In this document: positions 12,436 through 18,985 of the stretch, in pieces | Layout: the number at the start of each line of letters is the position of its first letter | How positions within the stretch are numbered: the stretch's first letter is position 1 | Source of the DNA: UMGS902 sp045538895 | Lineage (GTDB): Bacteria > Bacillota > Clostridia > Oscillospirales > CAG-272 | Assembly (NCBI GenBank): GCA_045538895.1 | Contig: JAZQEH010000074.1 | Location: 1 to 18,985, forward strand | DNA length: 18,985 nucleotides | Reading direction: 5' to 3' | Position numbers and translations under genes: made by a program | Notes under the pieces: generated by a model | Seen by the model: the letters and a program-made list of their open reading frames with translations, nothing else | Databases searched by the model: none | What the model was told of the DNA's origin: nothing

Positions 12436-15400
12436 TTAGCTGTTGATAATAAGTTTAATTACAGCAAGAACGTCAAAGACGGTAATTATGCCGTCACGGT
12501 CGATGTCTGCTTCGTCGGAGCAACTTACGTCCTGATCTGCAATAACACGCATCATGCGGACAATATCCTTAAGAGTTGTCACGCCATTGCCGTCTGCATC
12601 ACCGGTACGTGCCGCAGGCTCAATAACCGTGATATTGTCAAAGTACGTTTCAAGCGATGCGGGAAGATTTGCAGTTTCCTCATAGTAGAGGTTACGTGCA
12701 CCGTCTTCTGCAAACAATCCTTCACGGTAGTGGTTAAACGCAGTTACGGTTGCATTCTCTCTTACATAAAGAGTAACGGTGCCGTTTGTTACAGCGGTGT
12801 TATCACCGTTTGCAAGGTATACGGTGCCAACGGTTGCATCGTCGGTAACAGTCATTACCGTTGTACCGCCCTTTGAGCCGTTTGCCTTTGCACCCATGAT
12901 AACAGAGCTAAAGCTTGCGTCACCGCCGATTGTAACGGTAACGGTGCCTGTATGTGAAAGATTTGTATTATAAGCGCTGAACGCAACAAGCTGCTTGTAC
13001 GTACCGCTCTTAACGGTGATGGTGTTTGTTTCACCCTCGTCAAGAGTGCCTACAGAGAGGTTGTTGTTACCGCCGCCTACAACTATGAGTGTCTTTACGT
13101 CCGCACTCTTTGTATCAACAACCTTAATGCCCTCGCCAAGGGTGAGTTCATTGAAGTTTGCACAAAGGAGATGCTCACCGCCGAATGCGTTGATAATTGT
13201 GAAGTTTTCAAGCACGGTAGGACCGTTGAACGCTACACGGATACTTGCAGTGTACTTGAGTGCCGCACCGTTTTCACGGTAGTCAACTCCGCCGTAAACG
13301 GAGGTTATCGTAACAGTACCCTCGTGTGCAGGAAGCTCTGTTGCGGCACTTACGGCAAGCTCATTCATCCAAACGAGAGTGCCGCCGTCATTGCCGAGAA
13401 GTGCATATGCCTTTGCAAGAGTGCCAACGGGGGAAGCAGCGGTAAGACCGTCGCCGTTTGCACCGTTTGCGAAGTAAACTACGTCGTAGGTTGTGCCCTC
13501 GGGCATTATTTTAGCGTTTTCACCGATTGTAACGTTTTCTTCACCTGTAAAGGTAATGCTGTCGCAACCTCTTGAGCCGCCCTCAACGTGTGCAAACGTA
13601 CCGCCGTTAACAGTTACGTTTGAGTCGAGGTCATACATACCAAGCACAAGACCTGCGTAGTCTTCAAGACACCATTCGGGGGAGAGGAGCATATCTGCGT
13701 TTGCCACGGGGTCTCCGTTTGAGTTGAGGTTTGCAATAGCAGTTGCATGCTCAATGCCTACGTAGCGGAAATGCCATGCCTCATAGATAAAGCCTGTGGT
13801 TGCGGTATCCTTGGGTGTAAAACGGAGAATGAAGCCGTACTTGTGAGCATTTTTTAAGAGCCATGCCCACTCTGCGGTCTTATCGTATGCGAAGTGCGGA
13901 TTGGTTTCGGCGGCATCGGCATCGTGGAAGTCGATTGCAAGACCAAGATGATGCTCGGATGAGCCGGGAAGCGAGCAGGACTGAAGAACAGTCTTATGTG
14001 CTCTCTCAAAGTCATAATTCGGGTAGTTTACACGGATATTACCAACCTGCTTGGAATAACCGTCATACTGTGCGTAGTATCCACGCCATGCGTAGCTTAT
14101 CCAGTTGGGACGCTTTAAGCCAAGTGCGTGCATATCTGCAAACATCTTGTTGATGCTGTCGCCCGCCGCTTTGCGGAGGAAGAAGGTAGATGCAACGCCT
14201 TCTTTTTCAACGTATGTGATATCGTTTTGGTCAATGGTGTAATCGCCCGTTTCGGGATTGATTTCGAGTGGACGTGCGGGGTTAACCATTTCGATAAGCT
14301 CGTCATCAATTTCAACGTCGGTGAAATCGGTGTAACGGAAGTAGAGATAACCGCCGATAAGGTCGAGTGAATACTGGTCGTCCATGTCGCGGAGCATCAC
14401 AACGTCTTCGCCAAAGGTTACGGGGTTGTAGCGTGCAACGATGGTATTTGACGTGGTAGCCTCGGTTGCATCAAATACGATGTGGTCGAATGTAACAGAG
14501 CCGCCGAGCTTGTAGTCAACGTTGCCGTCAAATACGAACTTTGCACCTCTTTCACGGTAGTCAACACCGCCGTAAAGAGAAGTTACGGTGATTGCACCTT
14601 CATGAAGCGGCTCCTGGAAGAACGAGGGAGCACCGCCGATTTTCTGAGTGGTATTTGTATCAAGCGTGTACGCATTGATAATAACGATGGTACCGCCGCT
14701 ATCCTTGAGTGTTTCAAATGCGGCATAAAGGTCGCTTGTGGGGATTGCAGGGTGAGAACCGTCGCCAAGACCGCCCTCTGCTACGAATACAACGTTTTCG
14801 CCGGTAGCATCGGGGAGTTCGCTGACAAACTGAATATCGCCACAAATCGAGCATTTCTTGAGCGTAACGCTTGCATCAAACTCGCTTGCAAAGGGTGCGG
14901 AATAATCGTGAGTGTTGTCACGCTCGCAGAAGGTACGGATAGTCTTGAACTGTGCAACGGAAGCAAGCATTACAAGACCGTCCGGAACTGTACTCACATC
15001 ATAGGTAAGAGTGGTTTCACATTCTGTAGCGGTAAAGAGGCAGAGTGCGTCGATTTCGTAAACGTCGCCGCCGTTAACAACAAAGTTAAAAGCACCTGTA
15101 AGGAGGTTTGTCTTTTGCTGACCGCCCACAAATACGTTGTAAATACGTGCATTGTCGGAAACGGTAAGATTTACGTTTGCCGCAGTTGCATCGTTCTGGG
15201 TAGCACCCGTGATAAGCTCGTCAACAATCGCCGTACCCTCAACTATGATGTTGGCAGTGCCTGTATAGGTGGTCTTGCCCGAATAACGGGAGAAGCCGTG
15301 TACGAAGCGGAAGAAACCGCTCTTGAGAGTAATCGTAGCATTGCGGCTGTCGGTAATCTCTCCGAGAGTTACGGTATTGTAACCGCCGGCAATACGCAGA

Positions 15401-17901
15401 CCGTTTACTTCATCGGAATCTTTTGCAAGATTCTCTTCGGTATGGGTTGTAACAACGCCCGTATCAAATGTGAGGGGGTTAAAGCCTGCGGTGATATAGG
15501 TATAAGAATCGGTGTGAATTGCGATATCCTTGAAAATAGCTTCACCGCCGAGAAGAACGGTTATGCCGTTAGGGAAATAAAGACGTGCGCCGCTTTCACG
15601 GTAGTCAACACCGCCGTACACACTTGTGTATGTCATTGTGCCTGTATGAGTGGGGAGAGTAGTTTTTGCGGAAACGGTGGTTTCGCCTACGAGCACGATT
15701 GTACCGCCGCTCGGAAGAAGTGCATGCGCCGCCTCAAGCGAGCTGCAGGGGGATGCGGGAGTAAAGCCCGTGCCGGTAGCACCGTCCTTAACGTATACAA
15801 CAGAGCCATCAAAGCTTTCGGTGCTTTCAAGTGTGGCTACAGCCACGCCGTTTTCTTCAGTTACGGAGTAGGTGTAGGTAGTGTTGACACTGCCGTTTAT
15901 ATACGTAAGCGTGAGAGTAAACTCGGTAAGGCTTTCGGGATAGGGAAGAGTGAGTCCGTCCTTTGCATAAGAGGTTACGTCGAGTGCGTTTACACCTGCG
16001 TATGTGAGGTTTTCGGTGCCACGGTCTGCTAACGTAAGATACTTTACGTCGATAAGCGAAACGGTATCGAAATACTCAACGGACGGAACCGAAGCGGTGA
16101 GAGCGATATTCAGCGTCTTTGCATCGGAATTTACAAAATATGTATCTGCACACTTGTCGAGAGCACTTGCAGAAGCATTGTCCTTTGCAGTAACGCTTAC
16201 AGTACCGTTAGTCTTGGTGTTTGTATAGTTTGCGAGGTAGAGTGTGCCGATATTTACGTTGTCTTCCATTGTAAATACCGTTGTACCGCCTGCTGCAGCA
16301 GTGCCCATTGTGCCAAGGTAAACGTCCTTTGCATAAACGTCACCGCAGAGGGATACGTACATCGTACCTGTGTGGGAGAGGTTTGCAATTCTGCGGCTGA
16401 AGGTGGTAACACCCTGATATGAGCCGCTCTTGATGGTGAGGGTACTGCTCTTGTCTGCCGCAAGTGCACCCTTGGTAGTATCGTTGTTGGGGCCGCCCAC
16501 AATGTAAAGGAGTGCCGCATCGCTGCCCGATGCATCAACGGTCTGTACGTCCTCACCGAGAGTAAGCGGGAAGAAGTTGCCTGCGATAGAAGCAATCTGT
16601 GCAGTACCTACGTTTGTACACTTAAGGCGGATACCGTCAAAGGTGGTAGGACCGCCTACTGCAAGATGATGCTCGCCGGAGAACACAAACTCTGCACCGC
16701 TTTCACGGTAATCAACTCCGCCGTAAACGGAGGTAATAAGAATTTCGCCTGTGTAGTCGGGAAGCTGTACGTTTGCGTTAACGGGATAAGTGCCGACAAG
16801 TACTATTGTGCCGTTTTTGGTAGTATCAAGATGTGTGAATGCTTCCTCAAACGTGCCGCAGGGAGAGGTGGGAGAAGAACCGTTGCCGGTTGCACCGTAA
16901 GAGAGGTAAACGACCTCGTAAACCTGCGGTACATCGGGAGTATCGGGAGTATCGGGTTCTTCAGGCTCAATTACGTTGACCGAGCCGAAATATGTGGAGT
17001 AAGGAGTGGGGAAAGAAACGGTTTCCTCATAGTTGAGGGTACGTGTGCCACTCGGGAAATAGGTTGCAAGATAGCGGAGAATTGCATTGACGCTCGCATT
17101 TCCTCGTGCGTTTACGGTAACAGAGCCGTTAGAGGTTGAGGTTGCTGTGGGGCTTGACAGATAGAGTGTGCCGGTAACGGATGCGTTATCGGAAATGTTG
17201 AATACTGCATTGCCCGACTTTGCATTTGCCGCATTCTGTGTGCCGAGGTGGCAGTTTTTAACGGTAGCAGTGCCGTTCAAGTTAAGCACAACCGTACCAA
17301 AGTGGTTAACGTTTGCCACGCTGCGGCTGAACGCAACTATCATGCTGTACGAGCCGTTGTTTACGGTGACAGTAGCAGTCTTGCCTGCGGGAAGTGAGCC
17401 AACGGACGTATCAATGTTTGCACCGCCGATAAGATAAAGCTTACCTTCATTGACGGTGGTTACGTTGTAACCGATGGTGAGGTCGTTATAGTTTGCCGCA
17501 AGTACGCCGCCGCTGGTGGAAGTGTCGGCAAAGTTAAAATAATCAATTTCGGTGGGGCCGCCAAGACCTACGCGGAAGCCACCCCCAACATACTTGAGCT
17601 CGGCACCGCTTTCACGGTAGTCTGTGCCGCCGTAAACGGAAGTCCAGGTAACCTTGCCGGTATGCTTTGGCACGTCGTCCTTTGCACTTATGGAATATGA
17701 ATTCATAAATACAATGGTACCGCCGTTTGTGCCGAGTGCATTATATGCACCGTCAAGGGTACCTATGGGTGTGGATGCACTTGAACCGTTACCGGTTGCA
17801 CCCGATGACAGAAAGACAACGTTGTCGCTTGCAAAAGCCGTGCAAAGACAGATTGCCGCAAGCATAAAAACAGTTAGAGTGAAAAGTAAACCTTTACGCA
17901 T
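12436..17901 (-). CDS. Giant secreted five-repeat protein with nested M15/VanY-type peptidase and C-terminal dockerin
   Basis: This 1821-aa protein starts with a signal peptide (MRKGLLFTLTVFMLAAICLC, cleavage near Ala24). Five related modules begin at about residues 27, 329, 700, 1036 and 1473. Each opens with a strand like VVYxxxGATGNG, has GGTIV, the signature YGGxDYRESGA, then LGG, and a run of short strands (LxLIGGxN, TVxSGSY, ISDNA) that look like a parallel beta-helix. Modules 1 and 2 are joined by a Pro-Asp-Thr linker near 312-326. A Cys/His patch (KKCSICGD) precedes module 4. Module 4 contains an inserted M15-type peptidase at about 1206-1400. The C terminus (1767-1821) is a dockerin. 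ATG at 17901 follows GGAGG; TATAAT lies at the complement of 17934-17939. The modules resemble no named family I can recall. The likely role is cell-wall or peptide cleavage while docked to a cohesin protein. Confidence 0.9.
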   Translation of the reverse strand: MRKGLLFTLTVFMLAAICLCTAFASDNVVFLSSGATGNGSSASTPIGTLDGAYNALGTNGGTIVFMNSYSISAKDDVPKHTGKVTWTSVYGGTDYRESGAELKYVGGGFRVGLGGPTEIDYFNFADTSTSGGVLAANYNDLTIGYNVTTVNEGKLYLIGGANIDTSVGSLPAGKTATVTVNNGSYSMIVAFSRSVANVNHFGTVVLNLNGTATVKNCHLGTQNAANAKSGNAVFNISDNASVTGTLYLSSPTATSTSNGSVTVNARGNASVNAILRYLATYFPSGTRTLNYEETVSFPTPYSTYFGSVNVIEPEEPDTPDTPDVPQVYEVVYLSYGATGNGSSPTSPCGTFEEAFTHLDTTKNGTIVLVGTYPVNANVQLPDYTGEILITSVYGGVDYRESGAEFVFSGEHHLAVGGPTTFDGIRLKCTNVGTAQIASIAGNFFPLTLGEDVQTVDASGSDAALLYIVGGPNNDTTKGALAADKSSTLTIKSGSYQGVTTFSRRIANLSHTGTMYVSLCGDVYAKDVYLGTMGTAAAGGTTVFTMEDNVNIGTLYLANYTNTKTNGTVSVTAKDNASASALDKCADTYFVNSDAKTLNIALTASVPSVEYFDTVSLIDVKYLTLADRGTENLTYAGVNALDVTSYAKDGLTLPYPESLTEFTLTLTYINGSVNTTYTYSVTEENGVAVATLESTESFDGSVVYVKDGATGTGFTPASPCSSLEAAHALLPSGGTIVLVGETTVSAKTTLPTHTGTMTYTSVYGGVDYRESGARLYFPNGITVLLGGEAIFKDIAIHTDSYTYITAGFNPLTFDTGVVTTHTEENLAKDSDEVNGLRIAGGYNTVTLGEITDSRNATITLKSGFFRFVHGFSRYSGKTTYTGTANIIVEGTAIVDELITGATQNDATAANVNLTVSDNARIYNVFVGGQQKTNLLTGAFNFVVNGGDVYEIDALCLFTATECETTLTYDVSTVPDGLVMLASVAQFKTIRTFCERDNTHDYSAPFASEFDASVTLKKCSICGDIQFVSELPDATGENVVFVAEGGLGDGSHPAIPTSDLYAAFETLKDSGGTIVIINAYTLDTNTTQKIGGAPSFFQEPLHEGAITVTSLYGGVDYRERGAKFVFDGNVDYKLGGSVTFDHIVFDATEATTSNTIVARYNPVTFGEDVVMLRDMDDQYSLDLIGGYLYFRYTDFTDVEIDDELIEMVNPARPLEINPETGDYTIDQNDITYVEKEGVASTFFLRKAAGDSINKMFADMHALGLKRPNWISYAWRGYYAQYDGYSKQVGNIRVNYPNYDFERAHKTVLQSCSLPGSSEHHLGLAIDFHDADAAETNPHFAYDKTAEWAWLLKNAHKYGFILRFTPKDTATTGFIYEAWHFRYVGIEHATAIANLNSNGDPVANADMLLSPEWCLEDYAGLVLGMYDLDSNVTVNGGTFAHVEGGSRGCDSITFTGEENVTIGENAKIMPEGTTYDVVYFANGANGDGLTAASPVGTLAKAYALLGNDGGTLVWMNELAVSAATELPAHEGTVTITSVYGGVDYRENGAALKYTASIRVAFNGPTVLENFTIINAFGGEHLLCANFNELTLGEGIKVVDTKSADVKTLIVVGGGNNNLSVGTLDEGETNTITVKSGTYKQLVAFSAYNTNLSHTGTVTVTIGGDASFSSVIMGAKANGSKGGTTVMTVTDDATVGTVYLANGDNTAVTNGTVTLYVRENATVTAFNHYREGLFAEDGARNLYYEETANLPASLETYFDNITVIEPAARTGDADGNGVTTLKDIVRMMRVIADQDVSCSDEADIDRDGIITVFDVLAVIKLIINS
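12439..12603 (-). other. Dockerin domain (residues about 1767-1821 of the giant protein)
   Basis: Two EF-hand-like calcium loops are clear. Loop one is DADGNGVTTLKD with ligand positions Asp1768, Asp1770, Asn1772 and Asp1779. Loop two is DIDRDGIITVFD with Asp1799, Asp1801, Asp1803 and Asp1810. Each is followed by a helix (IVRMMRVIAD and VLAVIKLIIN). Dockerins bind cohesins on scaffoldins or on surface anchors. The putative partner-reading residues after each loop differ (Leu-Lys versus Val-Phe), so binding may not be symmetric. No cohesin is in the window. Confidence 0.92.
13273..17634 (-). repeat. Five in-frame long repeats of the giant gene
   Basis: The codons for YGGVDYRE are strongly conserved at DNA level. 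TTCACGGTAGTC...CCGCCGTA on the + strand recurs at about 13273-13298, 14551-14574, 15595-15618, 16702-16725 and 17611-17634. Spacing is about 0.9-1.3 kb; the longest interval fits the unit that carries the peptidase insertion. Similar DNA in every unit makes unit loss or gain by recombination plausible. Confidence 0.85.
13702..14286 (-). other. M15/VanY-like D,D-carboxypeptidase domain inside the fourth repeat
   Basis: The zinc-peptidase M15 (LAS family) signature S-x-H-x-x-G-x-A-x-D is present as SSEHHLGLAIDFHD with Ser1315, His1317, Gly1320 and Asp1324. The second signature E-x-W-H is EAWHF with Glu1374 and His1377. Two His and one Asp bind zinc, and Glu is the catalytic base. The region ahead (FFLRKAAGDSINKMFADMHA, and the YYAQYDGYSKQVGN stretch) also fits VanY-type enzymes, which cut the D-Ala-D-Ala end of peptidoglycan precursors or short peptides. 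All catalytic residues are kept, so it should be active. Confidence 0.9.
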
Positions 17902-18061
17902 ATTCTACCTCCAAGATAAAATCTTACAATTATATTATAGACTAAAGAATAACGCAAGCACAAGGCAAAGGAAAACGTAAAAAAGTACAGGCTTTTTAGC
18001 CAAAAAACGGCTTGTCTTATTCCTTATAATATGATATTCTATACAAAAAGGAGGTGTCTGA
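17902..18061. promoter_or_regulatory. Divergent control region of the giant gene and the sugar-binding regulator
   Basis: For the giant gene (-) there is an exact TATAAT (complement of 17934-17939) with only a weak TTGTGC 18 bp before it. For the right-hand gene (+), TTGTCT (18012-18017) with TATTCT (18035-18040) at 17-bp spacing is one weak option, and an AT-rich TATAAT lies at 18025-18030. A small GGCTTTTTAGCC hairpin is in the middle. No clear operator is seen. Confidence 0.4.
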
Positions 18062-18985
18062 ATGGCTTTACTGATACTCTGCGATCCACACTATCGCAAT
18101 AGCCATTGGTGCGAAACGAAGCTTCGTGGAATTTATGACGAGGCATCACGCCGCCGTATTCCCGTAAAACTCTTCACCGATACCGCTTTATTTGTCAATG
18201 CGGCAGCAAAGCTCGGGAGTGACTCCTCCGTTATCATTCTTTTTAATTCCTTTGTCTATCTTGAAGAGGTTTCTGCACTGCTTGCCCCGCTTGCGATACA
18301 TCCGATACTGTCGGTTACCGAATCGGAAATAAAGTTTTCACGCATATACAGTCAGGTTTGCGGCGACGTTGATACCGCCACAAAGGAGCTTGTTGAGTTC
18401 TTGCACAAAAACGGTAAGCACCGCATTGCATTGCTTGGTTCTTCCGAAAAATCGGCGGCAGGCAAAAACAAGGAACATATGCTTTATCGCCATGCCGATG
18501 CCGAAAACTTTTCGGTTTTCCATGACAAGGGCAACCTTTTGCAAAGCTTCAAGGGTTTTCTTGCAGAAAAGGACAGCTTCGATGCGGTTGTCTGCACTAA
18601 TGACCATCAGGCAATCGCTCTTATCGAGTTTTTGCAGGCTATGGGAGCTTATGCTCCGTCTTTATACATCGTCAGCCACGGCGACACCTTTTTGTCAAGG
18701 CTCTACGGTGACGGAGTGTCTACTATTTCCACAAGTTTTTACGCATGTGGCAAATCGTTGGTTGAAGCGCACATGCTTCGACTCAAATACGGCTGGTCAT
18801 CGGTGATGATTCGTGTCCCGTGCGAATTCAAAAAGCGTGGCAGCACAAGCGGAAATGCCGTGTACCCGCCCGTGGATTTTGTGCCTGAATATGCAAACCA
18901 GATTGTTTTAGGTAGGCTTGAAAGTCTGCTTGCATCAAGCGACATGATAAATTTGAAGCTTATATACGGACTTATGTCGAATTAT
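18062..18985 (+). CDS. Partial protein with LacI/XylR-type periplasmic-binding-like sugar-sensing domain
   Basis: The reading frame is open to the window end (308 codons seen, no stop). AGGAGGTG (18049-18056) fixes the ATG. There is no signal peptide and no N-terminal helix-turn-helix. The protein starts directly with MALLILCDPHYRNSHWC, like the first strand of a type I periplasmic-binding fold, followed by the LRGIYDEASRR helix. Later marks of the LacI sugar-binding domain are HKNGKHRIALLGSS, DAVVCTNDHQAIALIEFLQ and VSHGD. XylR-type regulators have this order with a C-terminal AraC or other DNA-binding domain, so the helix-turn-helix probably lies beyond 18985. It is divergent from the giant dockerin gene and could control it. 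The fold is fairly sure, the role inferred. Confidence 0.75.
   Translation, partial: MALLILCDPHYRNSHWCETKLRGIYDEASRRRIPVKLFTDTALFVNAAAKLGSDSSVIILFNSFVYLEEVSALLAPLAIHPILSVTESEIKFSRIYSQVCGDVDTATKELVEFLHKNGKHRIALLGSSEKSAAGKNKEHMLYRHADAENFSVFHDKGNLLQSFKGFLAEKDSFDAVVCTNDHQAIALIEFLQAMGAYAPSLYIVSHGDTFLSRLYGDGVSTISTSFYACGKSLVEAHMLRLKYGWSSVMIRVPCEFKKRGSTSGNAVYPPVDFVPEYANQIVLGRLESLLASSDMINLKLIYGLMSNY

Noticed and set aside
14482..16032. A 516-codon open frame on the + strand
   Set aside because: It lies fully antisense to the giant gene, is full of Cys and Val typical of antisense frames, and has no ribosome binding site or known motif. The - strand frame has clear domains.
13273..17634. CRISPR-like array suggested by the recurring TTCACGGTAGTC motif
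   Set aside because: Spacing is about 1 kb, the repeats are in frame and they encode the YGGVDYRE block. This is a protein repeat.

Overview
The window reads as a chromosomal segment of a spore-forming, fibre-associated clostridium (Bacillota, probably Oscillospiraceae/Ruminococcaceae-like). The reasons are AGGAGG-type ribosome binding sites, housekeeping-type promoters (TTGACA/TATAAT), a micro-gene that looks like spoVM, a calcium-binding dockerin, a cytoplasmic GH43 enzyme, and many hairpin-rich intergenic repeats. The species cannot be fixed from the sequence alone.

Layout, left to right. (1) 1-258: a repeat with inverted arms, then a strong promoter with a cre-like operator. (2) 259-2208 (+): intracellular GH43-family glycosidase. 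(3) 2209-2510: a symmetric, hairpin-packed element between convergent genes. (4) 2510-4655: a small cassette of an XRE regulator (-) and, divergently, two membrane proteins of unknown function (+), bounded on both sides by the same terminator hairpin. (5) 4656-5066: repeats, a three-stem-loop segment between 14-bp direct repeats, and the argS promoter. (6) 5067-10580 (+): argS; a perfect 25-bp inverted repeat; then yebC, an LTA-synthase-like phosphoglycerol transferase and a secreted GDPD-type phosphodiesterase. The last three are tightly spaced and probably one transcript. (7) 10581-10810: a second, inverted copy of the intergenic element. (8) 10811-11049 (-): a 52-aa membrane protein and a 22-aa SpoVM-like peptide, both very short genes. 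(9) 11136-12315 (-): a membrane-anchored extracytoplasmic protein and a hemolysin III family protein. (10) 12436-17901 (-): an 1821-residue secreted protein. (11) 18062-end (+): the N-terminal part of a sugar-binding-domain protein, cut by the window edge.

The most unusual object is the 1821-residue protein. It has a signal peptide, five long repeats that look like beta-helix modules (each carrying a YGGxDYRExGA signature), a complete M15/VanY-type D,D-carboxypeptidase-like domain nested inside the fourth repeat, and a C-terminal two-loop dockerin. This suggests a peptidoglycan- or peptide-cleaving enzyme displayed on a scaffoldin or the cell surface.

The second notable item is a ~153-bp intergenic element found twice in opposite orientation. 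Each copy lies between convergent genes and is bracketed by two near-identical terminator hairpins. Functional themes are cell envelope (glycerol-phosphate polymer synthesis and breakdown, M15 peptidase), sporulation (SpoVM) and plant-sugar use (GH43, sugar-binding regulator). Links between these themes are inference.
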